Origin: Serratia sp. AKBS12
GTDB lineage: Bacteria > Pseudomonadota > Gammaproteobacteria > Enterobacterales > Enterobacteriaceae
Assembly: GCF_024793895.1 (NCBI RefSeq)
Contig: NZ_JANUSB010000015.1
Span: 1,302,001 to 1,366,000 of the forward strand
Length of the DNA stretch: 64,000 nt
Direction of reading: 5' to 3'
Both the position numbers and the translations under genes were made by a program. Positions 44,680-54,050 of the stretch are shown piece after piece. Position 1 is the stretch's first letter, and each line of letters starts with the position of its first letter. Under the pieces are notes generated by a model. The model saw only the letters and a list, made by a program, of their open reading frames with translations, was not told where the DNA came from and made no database searches.

Positions 44680-46182
44680 TTAGCCGTTCACTAGTTGATG
44701 AGCCAGGCGATTGTGTTGCTCAACGATCACCGGCACATCGACGCTAGTCACCTTACCTTTATCCACCACCACACGACCGTTGATGATGTTGTAAGCAACC
44801 TTACCTGGGTTACAGAACACCAGTGCAGAAACCGGATCGTGCTGCGCCCCGGCAAGTCCCACGCCTTCCAGGTTAAACACCGCAATATCCGCCATCATGC
44901 CCGGTGCCAGCGCACCAATGTCGTCGCGATTGAGGTTTTTTGCGCCACCAAGGGTGGCAATTTCCAGCGCTTCACGTGCGGTCAGCGCTTGCGGGCCGAA
45001 ACCAACACGTTGCAGCAGCAGAGCCTGGCGCACTTCGCCAATCATATCGGAGCTGTCGTTAGAGGCAGAACCATCCACTCCGAGGCCCACGTGCATACCT
45101 GCATCCAGCATATGGCGCACTGGCGCGATACCAGAACCAAGACGCATGTTGGAGCAAGGGCAGTGCGCAACACCGGTACCGGTGCGGGCAAACAGCTTAA
45201 TGCCATAATCGTCAAGCTTCACGCAATGCGCATGCCATACGTCGTGCCCGATCCACTCCAGGTCTTCCACATACTGCGCAGGCGTTTTGTTGAAAGTCTT
45301 TTTACTGTATTCGATATCGCTGACGTTTTCTGCCAGGTGGGTATGCAGGGAGACACCGTGTGCCCGGGCGAGTTTCGCGGAATCGCGCATCAGCCCTTCG
45401 CTGACCGAGAACGGCGAACAGGGTGCAACCACGATGCGGAGCATCGCACCGCGTTTAGCGTCGTGGAACTGCTCAATCAAGCGCTGAGTATCGTTGAGAA
45501 TGAACTTTTCATCTTCAACGATAGAGTCCGGCGGTAGTCCACCCTGTTTTTTGCCTACGCTCATGCTACCGCGACAGGCATGGAAGCGCATCCCCATCTC
45601 CTGCGCCGCTTCAATGCTGTGATCGAGCTTGATGCCGTTCGGGTAAACGTACTGGTGATCGCTGGAAGTGGTACAACCTGAAAGCATCAGCTCCGCCATT
45701 GCAGTTTTGGTAGCAACTTTCATCATTTCAGGGGTCAGCTTTTCCCAGATAGGATACAGCGTGGTCAGCCAGGTAAAGAGTTCTCCGTCCTGAGCCGCAG
45801 GTACTACACGGGTCAGGCTTTGATACATATGGTGGTGAGTGTTAATCAGACCTGGAATAACGATATGACCTTTCAGATCGATAATTCTGTCTGCCGTTTG
45901 CGGCACTTCGCTTTCGGAACCCACGGCAATAATCGTATTGCCTTTGATAAAAACGCAGCCATTTTTAATTTCGCGCCGGTCTTTATCCATGGTCACGACC
46001 ATATTTGCGTTTTTCAGCAACAGCGACTGGCCCTGAAACGGGATAGCATCTGTCACCTTGTCTTCAGTAAGGGAATATAACAGTTTCTCTTTGGCTGTCG
46101 CCGGTAGCGTTGTTAATAATGGAGCCAGCAAAGGTGCTTTAACCAATAACCGACGTAGCTGATCTGGTTTTTTATCCTTCAT
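44680..46182 (-). CDS. amidohydrolase, 8-oxoguanine deaminase / AtzA-TrzN type, with export-like N-terminus
   Basis: 500-residue metal-dependent deaminase. The TIM barrel has LINTHHHMYQSLTRVVP, HTHLAENVSDIEY, HAHCVKLDD, AHCPCSNMRLGSGIAPVR and VDGSASNDSSDM, the full set of zinc ligands for aminohydrolases acting on purines, triazines or pterins. It is most like 8-oxoguanine/guanine-type deaminases. About 50 extra N-terminal residues contain a basic pair and a hydrophobic run (RRLLVKAPLLAPLL) ending in ATAKE, which looks like a signal peptide, unusual for this family. A strong AAGGAG precedes the ATG. It converges on the NCS1 permease gene. Confidence 0.85.
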   Translation of the reverse strand: MKDKKPDQLRRLLVKAPLLAPLLTTLPATAKEKLLYSLTEDKVTDAIPFQGQSLLLKNANMVVTMDKDRREIKNGCVFIKGNTIIAVGSESEVPQTADRIIDLKGHIVIPGLINTHHHMYQSLTRVVPAAQDGELFTWLTTLYPIWEKLTPEMMKVATKTAMAELMLSGCTTSSDHQYVYPNGIKLDHSIEAAQEMGMRFHACRGSMSVGKKQGGLPPDSIVEDEKFILNDTQRLIEQFHDAKRGAMLRIVVAPCSPFSVSEGLMRDSAKLARAHGVSLHTHLAENVSDIEYSKKTFNKTPAQYVEDLEWIGHDVWHAHCVKLDDYGIKLFARTGTGVAHCPCSNMRLGSGIAPVRHMLDAGMHVGLGVDGSASNDSSDMIGEVRQALLLQRVGFGPQALTAREALEIATLGGAKNLNRDDIGALAPGMMADIAVFNLEGVGLAGAQHDPVSALVFCNPGKVAYNIINGRVVVDKGKVTSVDVPVIVEQHNRLAHQLVNG

Positions 46183-46682
46183 GACTACTCCTTGTTAAAA
46201 TAACCCCATATACACACCAGTGATTTTCATGAAAATTTCCAATACTCAAAATTGTCCATTCGAAATATCAATGATGGCAATTGATTATGAGAAAAACGTT
46301 TATTTTAAATGCTTCTGCATGTCGATACGTGCCTGGATGCGCTAGCCCTGCAAAGGGCAGCGTTCTGTTGCATCCGCTGTTTCAAGGATAGTCAGTTTCT
46401 TTACTTACCGCTAACAAAGGGCTTTCTGATGTCGTTTTTATCACTTAATCCGCTCTCGGACCAACGACTACCAGCATATCTTTTATCCGATCGTCAAACC
46501 GAGCGTTCGTTGGTCAGCTCAGACATAACATAAGGATTATCTTAGAAAAAATGGCTTTTCAGGGGGTTAGCTCAACGGTTCATCAACAGCCTGCGCGTCC
46601 TTATTTTAACCGTTTGCCAAAACCTGAAAAAAATAGCAAAACTTCATTCCCAGCAACGGATAGCAACAGGGAGCAGGTTGAA
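46183..46682. other. 500-base divergent intergenic region
   Basis: AT-rich DNA between the amidohydrolase and the autotransporter. It contains an exact inverted repeat, GACCAACGA (46459-46467) and TCGTTGGTC (46507-46515), 39 bases apart, within a possible long leader of the autotransporter gene. A 74-codon plus-strand frame (46309-46533) lacks a credible Shine-Dalgarno and is not called. Confidence 0.45.
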
Positions 46683-49600
46683 ATGAAACGTTTACCTTTT
46701 AAACCATCTGGTTTGTATTTGCTTATTTTCATGTCGTGCCACGCCATGGCCACCGAAGGATACCGTGAGACCGCACAGGCTGGCGTGCCCGACAGTTGGC
46801 GCAGCATGGAATTTACCAAACAATGGGGGCTGGAGGCGATCGGTGCGCAGCATGCCTATGCCAGAGGTTATAACGGCAACGGTGTCAGTATTGGCATATT
46901 TGATGAGTCTGTATTTACACATCCTGAATTTAACGGGAGATTAAATAAGGTTGATGCGAACGATGCGTATAATTTCGACGCGCTTGATGGTTTTCCGCAG
47001 CTGGGCGATATCATGTTTGGCGACCATGGTACCCATGTGGCCGGTATTGCCGCAGCGGCGCGTGATGGCAACGAGATGCATGGCGTCGCCTTTAACGCAG
47101 GGCTGGTTTCAGCAAAATTTATTGACAATGACAATAATTACTTTGAGAAGCTAATCCAAAGCGACACCCGCATCTTTAACAATAGCTGGGGGGACGATAT
47201 CCCCATCCAGCAGGACGAGGCGGGAAATGACATCTTTTTAGCCGATGGCAGACCGCTGTACCAAGCAATAACCGAAGCAGAGGTTTTCGCCCGGATAACC
47301 CCGCAGCAGATCGCCAGTATTAACGAACTGGCCGGCCAACCGGTGCCAGGACAAGGGCTTGAGAATGAAAGCCAGATCTATGCCGCACTGCTGCGCGCGG
47401 TGCGTTTTGACAAGCTGGTGGTGTTTGCTGCCGGCAATGAGAACAATTACAATCTGCCGGTAGGCGCACCGTCCTTGCCTTACTTTTTCCCGCAGGCATT
47501 AACCAACTTTATTATCGTGACCAATCTGGACCAGGACGACGCGCTGCATCTGAGTTCCACCCGTTGCGGCTATACGGCAAGTTACTGCCTTTCCGCACCG
47601 GGCAGCGATATTTATAGCACCTCCGCACAAACCGACTATCAGCACTACGGCAAGACCGGCGAAAAGCTGATCCAACCCGGCTACGCTGTCGAAACCGGTA
47701 CCTCAATGGCTGCGCCGATGGTGTCTGGAGCGGCGGCGGTGCTGATGCAGCGCTTCCCGTATATGACGGCGTCGCAAATCGCCACGGTACTGTTCACCAC
47801 CGCCAGCGACCTTGGCGACAAAGGGCTGGATGCGGTATACGGTTGGGGGAAACTCAATCTGGCCAGCGCCATTGGCGGCCCTAAAATGTTTGTCACCGCC
47901 GCTGATATCCCCAAAGAGTTGTATATCGAGGGTTCCTATCAAGATAGCCAGTTTGTCGCCAACCTGCCGGGCATTGGCGGCGTGATTGATGCGGAGAACG
48001 GTAACCGGCGCGTCTGCGGCAATATCGAATGCGGCTACGACAACTGGACCAATAACATTGGCGGCCACGGCGGCTTGACCAAAACCGGCGCCGGCACGCT
48101 GGAATTATCCGGCACCAATAGCTATCTCGGGCCAACGCAGGTTAATCAGGGCGTGCTGCTGGTTAATGGATCCGTGTCTTCAGACGTCAGCGTCGAGGGC
48201 AGCGGCACGCTGGCCGGCACCGGCAGCGTCGGCTCGCTGACGATTGGGCGTGGTGGCAACGTCGCGCCCGGCAACCCGATAGCCGCGCTGCGGGTAGCCG
48301 GCGATGTCAGTTTCGCCCCCGGTTCCCGCTACGCTGTCGAGGTCGACGCCAACGGACACAGCAATCGTATCCTCAGCGACGGCGCCGCCACTATCGGCGG
48401 CGGCCAGGTCAGCGTCAGGCTGGAAAACCAGGGTAATCGGCTTTCCCGACGAGAGGCTCACAGCCTGCTGGGGCAGCAATACGCTATCCTGAACGCGCAG
48501 CAGGGCGTCAGCGGGCAATTTGACGCGCTGGCGTCTGATTACCTGTTCATCGCTACCGATTTAAGCTACCAACCGAGCCAGGTGACACTCAACGTCGGGC
48601 GCAACGCTACCCGCTTCGCCAGCGTAGCGCAGACGCGGAATGAACGCGAGGTGGCGACGGCGGCGGAGGCGTTGAACGCCGGTAACCCGGTATATGAAAG
48701 CATCCTCGGCAGCGGGACGGCAGAAGCTGCACGTCAGGCCTACCGTCAGCTGTCGGGCCAGATCCATGCCGATATCGCCACCACGCTGGTCAACAACAGC
48801 CGCTATCTGCGCGATACGTTAAACGGCCGGCTGCGCCAGGCGCAAGGGCTGTCGCCAAGCTCCGAGATCAAGGCGGATGCCGGCGGCGCCTGGGTGAAGC
48901 CAATTGGCGCCTGGCATCATGCATCGGGTGATGGCAATGCCGCCGGTTTTCAGGCGTCGACCTACGGGGTATTGCTCGGCGTCGACACGGCGCTTACCGG
49001 GCAAGGGCGCATCGGGATGGCCACGGGCTATACCCGAACCTCGCTGCACGGCGGCTACGGTTCTAACGCCAGCAGCGATAACTACCATTTGGCAACGTAT
49101 GGCGGGACAAGCTTCGGCGCGTTGGCGCTGAGAGCCGGTGCCGGCTATAGCTGGCACCGCATCGACAGCTCCCGTACGATCGGCTACGGTGCCAATGCGG
49201 ATCGTGCAACGGCGAAATATGGCGCGCGCAGCGGGCAACTGTTCGCCGAGGCAGGGTACGGCATCAACGCCGGCTGGCTGGCGCTGGAGCCGTTCGCCAA
49301 TCTGGCCTATGTCAATGTCGCCGGTGACGACATTCAGGAAAAAGGTGGCGCGGCGGCGCTGCGCGGCGATAAACAGCATACCGAGGCCATGTTGACAACC
49401 CTGGGGCTGCGTACTCGCCTCGGTTGGACGCTGAGTAATAACGCCACGGTTGCGCTGCACAACGCGTTGGGCTGGCAACATCAGTATGGCAAATCGGAAC
49501 GGGCAATCGGGCTACGGTTTAACGATGGCGCCGTGCCGATGACCGTAAACAGCGTGCCGGCATCGCGTGATGGCCTGGTGCTGAAGGTCGGCGTCGAGGC

Positions 49601-49703
49601 GGCATTGAACAGCAATAGCTCGCTGTCGCTGGGTTATGCTGGGGTGTTGTCAAATAACTATCAGGACAACAGCATCAACGCCGGTTTGAGCTGGCATTTC
49701 TGA
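46683..49703 (+). CDS. subtilisin-like serine protease autotransporter (Serratia Ssp/PrtS type)
   Basis: Self-secreted protease of 1006 residues. A signal peptide (MKRLPFKPSGLYLLIFMSC, ending near AMA-TEG) leads to an S8 peptidase with the triad in IGIFDES (Asp), GDHGTHVAGIAAA (His) and GTSMAAPMVSGAAA (Ser). A passenger stem follows (GLTKTGAGTLELSGTNSYLG, a PATR-type repeat). The last ~270 residues are the outer-membrane beta-barrel, ending in INAGLSWHF with the C-terminal Phe needed for barrel assembly. The frame extends 44 codons upstream, but AGGGAG before ATG 46683 and the signal peptide fix the start. Confidence 0.92.
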   Translation: MKRLPFKPSGLYLLIFMSCHAMATEGYRETAQAGVPDSWRSMEFTKQWGLEAIGAQHAYARGYNGNGVSIGIFDESVFTHPEFNGRLNKVDANDAYNFDALDGFPQLGDIMFGDHGTHVAGIAAAARDGNEMHGVAFNAGLVSAKFIDNDNNYFEKLIQSDTRIFNNSWGDDIPIQQDEAGNDIFLADGRPLYQAITEAEVFARITPQQIASINELAGQPVPGQGLENESQIYAALLRAVRFDKLVVFAAGNENNYNLPVGAPSLPYFFPQALTNFIIVTNLDQDDALHLSSTRCGYTASYCLSAPGSDIYSTSAQTDYQHYGKTGEKLIQPGYAVETGTSMAAPMVSGAAAVLMQRFPYMTASQIATVLFTTASDLGDKGLDAVYGWGKLNLASAIGGPKMFVTAADIPKELYIEGSYQDSQFVANLPGIGGVIDAENGNRRVCGNIECGYDNWTNNIGGHGGLTKTGAGTLELSGTNSYLGPTQVNQGVLLVNGSVSSDVSVEGSGTLAGTGSVGSLTIGRGGNVAPGNPIAALRVAGDVSFAPGSRYAVEVDANGHSNRILSDGAATIGGGQVSVRLENQGNRLSRREAHSLLGQQYAILNAQQGVSGQFDALASDYLFIATDLSYQPSQVTLNVGRNATRFASVAQTRNEREVATAAEALNAGNPVYESILGSGTAEAARQAYRQLSGQIHADIATTLVNNSRYLRDTLNGRLRQAQGLSPSSEIKADAGGAWVKPIGAWHHASGDGNAAGFQASTYGVLLGVDTALTGQGRIGMATGYTRTSLHGGYGSNASSDNYHLATYGGTSFGALALRAGAGYSWHRIDSSRTIGYGANADRATAKYGARSGQLFAEAGYGINAGWLALEPFANLAYVNVAGDDIQEKGGAAALRGDKQHTEAMLTTLGLRTRLGWTLSNNATVALHNALGWQHQYGKSERAIGLRFNDGAVPMTVNSVPASRDGLVLKVGVEAALNSNSSLSLGYAGVLSNNYQDNSINAGLSWHF

Positions 49704-49730
49704 CCGTTGAATAACCGGCGCATCGCCTCC

Positions 49731-49765
49731 CGCCAACCACCGTTAGCGGCAACTGGCGGTTGGCG
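49731..49765. terminator. stem-loop after the autotransporter
   Basis: CGCCAACC/GGTTGGCG, 8-bp stem with a 19-base loop that can itself fold, 28 bases past the autotransporter stop. Weak loop geometry and no U-tract. Confidence 0.35.
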
Positions 49766-49778
49766 ATAAATCGACAGG

Positions 49779-49800
49779 CCAGCCCGCAACGCCGGGCTGG
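49779..49800. terminator. GC-rich stem-loop between convergent genes
   Basis: CCAGCCCG/CGGGCTGG stem with a 6-base loop, five bases past the MFS gene's stop on the minus strand. On that strand only a partial U-tract follows. Likely shared 3' end. Confidence 0.5.
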
Positions 49801-49804
49801 TCGC

Positions 49805-51250
49805 TTACGCCCGGTTTTTCCGTTGAACGCCGACGCTGCGCAAGCGGCTGACGCTGAACGCGCCCGCCAGCAGCGTGGCGGCCACCGCCAGCCACAGGCT
49901 CAAACGTACCGCCTGCGCCTCCAGCGCGATTATTCCCATGCTCGTGGCGCCTGGATGCGCGGTAACCGACAGCATCACGCCTACCATCGCCGCGCCGAGG
50001 CACTGGCCGAAAGTACGCACAATCGCCAGCACGCCGGAGGCATAGCCGCTGTTTTCCCGCGACGCGTTTGACAGCATTTCGCGATTGTTGGGGCTCTGAA
50101 AGCAACCAAACCCGATGCCGCACACCAGGCTACGCATGCTGATATCCCACGTAGAGGCCGCCTCGGGCAATAACGCCAACAGACTCAAACCGAGGGCAAA
50201 CACTGCCAGACCCAGAGTAGAAATCATCACCGGTGAATAGCGGTCGGCCAGGCGACCGGCGTGAGGCGCAGCCAGCATGATACCCAACGGCCAGGGGGTG
50301 AACAGCAGCGCCGAAAACAGCGCGCTATAGCCGTAAACCTGCTGAAACAAAAACGGCAGGGCAACAAAGGTAATACCCTGGCTGACAAACGATGCCAACG
50401 AGGTTAACGCCGCTAATGAAAAGCGTGCCGAGGTGAACATCGTCAGCGGCAACAGCGGTTTGGGCGCCCGGCGCTGTCGGTGGATAAAGGCCAGTCCGGC
50501 GATCGACGCGCCCAATGCGTAAGTCAGCGCGGTAAACAGCATATTGGCGCTAAACGCTGCCCCATAAGAAAAGCTGTTCGCCAACATGATCAGCGCCCCC
50601 AGACTTGCAGCGGACAGCAGCGCGCCCGCCACGTCAAACGGTTCTCGCGAGGTCGCAGAGCCGGGGATGGCGCGCCAGGCCAGCGTCAGAGCCACCATGC
50701 CCAGCGGAAGATTGATGGCGAATAGCCACTGCCAGCTCAGACCCGACAGCAGGGTGCCGCCAACAATCGGCGCAATGGCGGTAATGCTGGCGATCAGTAG
50801 CGCGTTGATGCCGAGTATGCGTCCCAGCAGGCGGTTGGGGAAAATCGAGCGCAGGATCGCCGGCGCAATGCTCAACGTAGCGGCACCGCCAACGCCCTGC
50901 AACAGACGCATGGCAATCAGCATCTTCAGCGAACTCGATAGTACACACCCCAAAGACGCGAGGGTGAACACGCCAAGACCAAACAGAAACAGGCTGCGAA
51001 AACCGACCCGGTTGGCGAGTGCGGCAAAGATTGCCAGCGTCATGGCAGCAGACAGCAAATAACCGTTGGCCACCCACACCGTAGCGGCGGCAGAAACGCC
51101 CAGTGCCTTGGCTATTTGCGGCAACGCGATATTAACCATGGTGCCGTCAAAAACCACCATAGTGGTGGTGGCCATGACCGCTAACATTGCCAGACCGCGT
51201 TCGCGCCCCGGCAGGCCTTCATCGTTTGGCTGGTTGGAGAAGAGTTCCAT
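49805..51250 (-). CDS. MFS transporter, DHA2 (14-TM) drug efflux type
   Basis: 481-residue exporter with 14 predicted hydrophobic segments. Marks of the EmrB/QacA (DHA2) group are MVVFDGTMVNIALPQIAKAL in TM1, WVANGYLLSAAMTLAIFAAL, RLLQGVGGAATLSIAPAIL and the motif-C segment APIVGGTLLSG. ATG at 51250 (MELFSNQ) has GGAG upstream; the longer frame adds 25 codons overlapping the promoter. Divergent from a LysR regulator, a common pairing for SmvA-like quaternary-ammonium/dye exporters. Confidence 0.85.
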   Translation of the reverse strand: MELFSNQPNDEGLPGRERGLAMLAVMATTTMVVFDGTMVNIALPQIAKALGVSAAATVWVANGYLLSAAMTLAIFAALANRVGFRSLFLFGLGVFTLASLGCVLSSSLKMLIAMRLLQGVGGAATLSIAPAILRSIFPNRLLGRILGINALLIASITAIAPIVGGTLLSGLSWQWLFAINLPLGMVALTLAWRAIPGSATSREPFDVAGALLSAASLGALIMLANSFSYGAAFSANMLFTALTYALGASIAGLAFIHRQRRAPKPLLPLTMFTSARFSLAALTSLASFVSQGITFVALPFLFQQVYGYSALFSALLFTPWPLGIMLAAPHAGRLADRYSPVMISTLGLAVFALGLSLLALLPEAASTWDISMRSLVCGIGFGCFQSPNNREMLSNASRENSGYASGVLAIVRTFGQCLGAAMVGVMLSVTAHPGATSMGIIALEAQAVRLSLWLAVAATLLAGAFSVSRLRSVGVQRKNRA

Positions 51251-51383
51251 CGGCAGCACTCCGTGGTAGTGATAGTTGGTAGCGCCAAGATAACCCTGTA
51301 GGATAAGAGGCGGAAGGCGCAGCATTTGCAGTTATAACCTGCACCAAACGCCTTATCTTGCCACCCACTGCGAGCGTCCACCG

Positions 51384-52328
51384 ATGGCTGAACCCGATCT
51401 CAATTTGCTGATTGCGCTAAATGCGTTGCTGGCTGAAGGTAGCGTAGCGAGGGCGGCGCGCCGGCTTGGCCTGAGCGCTTCGGCGATGAGTCGAACCTTG
51501 GGCCGCCTGCGCAGCGTTACCGGCGATCCGTTATTGGTACGGGCAGGGCGCAACATGGTGCTGACACCACACGCCGAACAAATCCGCGCACGAACGCAGC
51601 ATGCCGTCAGCGAGGCGCTGGCACTGCTGCGGCCGACCAGTTCGGCGCTGGATCTGGCGCTATTGGATCGCACCTTCGTCATTCGTGCCAATGACGGCTT
51701 TGTCGAGGCGCTAGGGCCGGCGCTGATTGCCGCAGCGGCCAAGGCCGCGCCGCGAGTGCGGCTGCGCTTTGCGCCAAAACCGCAAAAGACCGCTCGCTAC
51801 CTGCGCGAAGGGCTGGTTGACTTGGAAATCGGCGTGCTGGGCGATATGGGGCCGGAAATCCGCATTCAGCGGCTGTTCGACGATCGTTTTGTTGCCGTGG
51901 TCAGGCGCGGACATCCGTTGACTGCGGCTGAAACCCTTAACGCCATAGACTATGCCGCATGCGACCACGTGGTCGCGTCGCGGCGCGGCCTGCCTTATGG
52001 GCCGGTCGACGAAGCATTGGCCGAACAGGGGCTGACGCGCAACATTGCCGCCGTGGTGCCAAGCTTCCCGGCGGCGCTGGCGGTAGCACAGGCCTCCGAT
52101 CTGGTGGCGCTGGTGCCAGCGTCCTATCTGCGTAACACCTCAATGCATGCTGAATCCGGCACCTCGGCGCTACGGGCGTTTGAACTGCCAGTAAAAACTG
52201 GCGGCATAACCGTATCGCAAATGTGGCACCCGCGCATGGAGATGGAACCTGCCCACCGCTGGCTGCGACAGCTGGTTTTGCACACCTGCGGTCGCCGCTC
52301 CGGCACGCATAACATAAGAAAAACGTAA
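51384..52328 (+). CDS. LysR-family transcriptional regulator
   Basis: 314-residue LTTR of the NodD/LeuO-like style: starts DLNLLIALNALLAEGSVARA, HTH ARRLGLSASAMSRTLGRLR, then GDPLLVRAGRNMVLTPHAE. It is divergent from the DHA2 exporter with 133 bases between and probably regulates it. Confidence 0.86.
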   Translation: MAEPDLNLLIALNALLAEGSVARAARRLGLSASAMSRTLGRLRSVTGDPLLVRAGRNMVLTPHAEQIRARTQHAVSEALALLRPTSSALDLALLDRTFVIRANDGFVEALGPALIAAAAKAAPRVRLRFAPKPQKTARYLREGLVDLEIGVLGDMGPEIRIQRLFDDRFVAVVRRGHPLTAAETLNAIDYAACDHVVASRRGLPYGPVDEALAEQGLTRNIAAVVPSFPAALAVAQASDLVALVPASYLRNTSMHAESGTSALRAFELPVKTGGITVSQMWHPRMEMEPAHRWLRQLVLHTCGRRSGTHNIRKT

Positions 52329-52507
52329 TTAATTGCCTATACTTCGAGCTGCGCCATTGCACCGGCCCAGCCTTGGCCTTGAGCCAATTCGGCATTCATT
52401 GCCAGCGACTCATCGACACACGGGTATCTGGCGGCCATCAAGCCAACGGGGGTTGATGCCGGTTTTTCACCCTGTAACCACGCTGACGCCCGTCGACATA
52501 CGCTGAC

Positions 52508-52541
52508 AAAAAAGCCACCCGTAACAACGGGTGGCTTTTTA
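52508..52541. terminator. bidirectional rho-independent terminator
   Basis: AAAAAGCCACCCGT and ACGGGTGGCTTTTT form a strong stem with an AACA loop and poly-U on both strands. It ends ddc on the minus strand, 20 bases after its stop, and anything arriving from the left. Confidence 0.9.
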
Positions 52542-52561
52542 AGTGGTGCGGAACCGGCAGA

Positions 52562-54034
52562 TTACGCCGCCAGGATTTCCTGAGCGGTACGTTCAACCAG
52601 CGCCAACAGCACCTTGATGTCTTCCAGCGTCACCGTCGGGTTCAACAGCGTCAGCTTCAGGCAGGTTACGCCGGCAAACTCGGTAACGCCGACGTTGGCA
52701 CGCCCTGATTCCAGTAGCACATCGCCAATTTTCTGGTTGTGCAACGCCACCGCCGCATCGCCGGCCGTTGCCAGCTGGGCAGGGCGATGGCGGAACAGCA
52801 CGCTGGCCAACTGCGGCTGCATCACCAGTTCCAGCGCCGGCTGCTCGCTGACATACTGTGCGACCTGCTGCGCCAGGGTCACGCCGTGATCGATGATCGC
52901 CGCGTATTGCTTCTGCCCCAGCGCTTCCAGCCCCATCCACAGCTTCAAGGCATCAAAGCGGCGGGTAGTCTGCAACGACTTGGATACCAGGTTAGGTACG
53001 CCCTGGGCCTCGTCGAACTCGGAGTTCAGATAAGCCGCCTGGTAACGCATCAGTTCATAATGGCGCGCCTCTTTTAACAGGAAGGCGCCACAGCTGATGG
53101 TCTGGAAGAACTGCTTGTGGAAGTCCAGAGTAATGGAATCCACCAGTTCAATGCCGTCCAGATAGTCACGATACTTTTCCGACAACAGCAGCGCGCCGCC
53201 CCAGGCCGCATCAACGTGCAACCAGACCTGATACTCGGCCGCCAGCGCGGCAATCGCCCGCAGCGGGTCAATGGCGCCGGCGTCGGTGGTGCCGGCGGTG
53301 GCGACAATCGCCAGCACCTGCTCACCGTTGGCCTGCGCCTGCGCCAGTTTGTCGGCCAGATCGTTGACGTTCATGCGGGCAAAGCGATCGGTTTTAACCA
53401 GCGTAACCGACTGATAGCCGAGACCAAGCAACGCCATGTTCTTCTGCACCGAGAAGTGGGCGTTTTCGGAGCAGAATACCTTAATCTTGCGCAGGTCGCC
53501 GATCAGGCCATCCTGCTGGACAGAGTGTCCCTGACGCGCAAAGAACGCGTCACGCGCCAGCATCAACCCCATCAGATTGCTCTGGGTGCCGCCGCTGGTG
53601 AACACCCCGGCATCGCCAGCCTGATAGCCTACCTGGCTACGCAACCATTCGATCAGCTTCATCTCGATGATGGTGGCCGACGGACTTTGATCCCAGGAGT
53701 CCATGCTCTGGTTGGTGGCATTGATCAGCACTTCGGCGGCCTGGCTTACCACCAGACTCGGGCAGTGCAGGTGCGCAACGCACTGCGGATGATGCACCGA
53801 CAGGCTGTCTTTTAAAAAATACTCAATCGCACGCTCAATCGCGGCCTGGTTACCCAGGCCCTGAGGGTTAAAATCAAGCCGGATACGTTCGCGCAGTTCG
53901 GCAACGGTTTTGCCCTGATACATCTCGGGCTGTTGCAGCCATTGCACCACCGCCTGACTGGTCTGCGCGATCGCTTGCTGGTAGGCTTCGGTGCTGTGCG
54001 CAGACGCCGCCAGAATCGGGTTTGACTCGGACAT
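52562..54034 (-). CDS. ddc: L-2,4-diaminobutyrate decarboxylase
   Basis: PLP enzyme (group II decarboxylase, 490 residues) that converts L-2,4-diaminobutyrate to 1,3-diaminopropane. The PLP lysine is in DSITLDFHKQFFQTISCGAF; upstream lie GVFTSGGTQSNLMGLMLARD and WLHVDAAWGGALL. The frame opens at a TTG (54040), but the ATG at 54034 with GGAG upstream is preferred. It follows dat by 16 bases, forming the dat-ddc operon known from Acinetobacter and Enterobacter, and ends at a strong terminator. Confidence 0.93.
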   Translation of the reverse strand: MSESNPILAASAHSTEAYQQAIAQTSQAVVQWLQQPEMYQGKTVAELRERIRLDFNPQGLGNQAAIERAIEYFLKDSLSVHHPQCVAHLHCPSLVVSQAAEVLINATNQSMDSWDQSPSATIIEMKLIEWLRSQVGYQAGDAGVFTSGGTQSNLMGLMLARDAFFARQGHSVQQDGLIGDLRKIKVFCSENAHFSVQKNMALLGLGYQSVTLVKTDRFARMNVNDLADKLAQAQANGEQVLAIVATAGTTDAGAIDPLRAIAALAAEYQVWLHVDAAWGGALLLSEKYRDYLDGIELVDSITLDFHKQFFQTISCGAFLLKEARHYELMRYQAAYLNSEFDEAQGVPNLVSKSLQTTRRFDALKLWMGLEALGQKQYAAIIDHGVTLAQQVAQYVSEQPALELVMQPQLASVLFRHRPAQLATAGDAAVALHNQKIGDVLLESGRANVGVTEFAGVTCLKLTLLNPTVTLEDIKVLLALVERTAQEILAA

Positions 54035-54050
54035 TACCAATTTACTCCAC

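Noticed and set aside
46309-46533. 74-codon plus-strand frame before the autotransporter
   Set aside because: No proper ribosome site and composition unlike the neighbouring genes.
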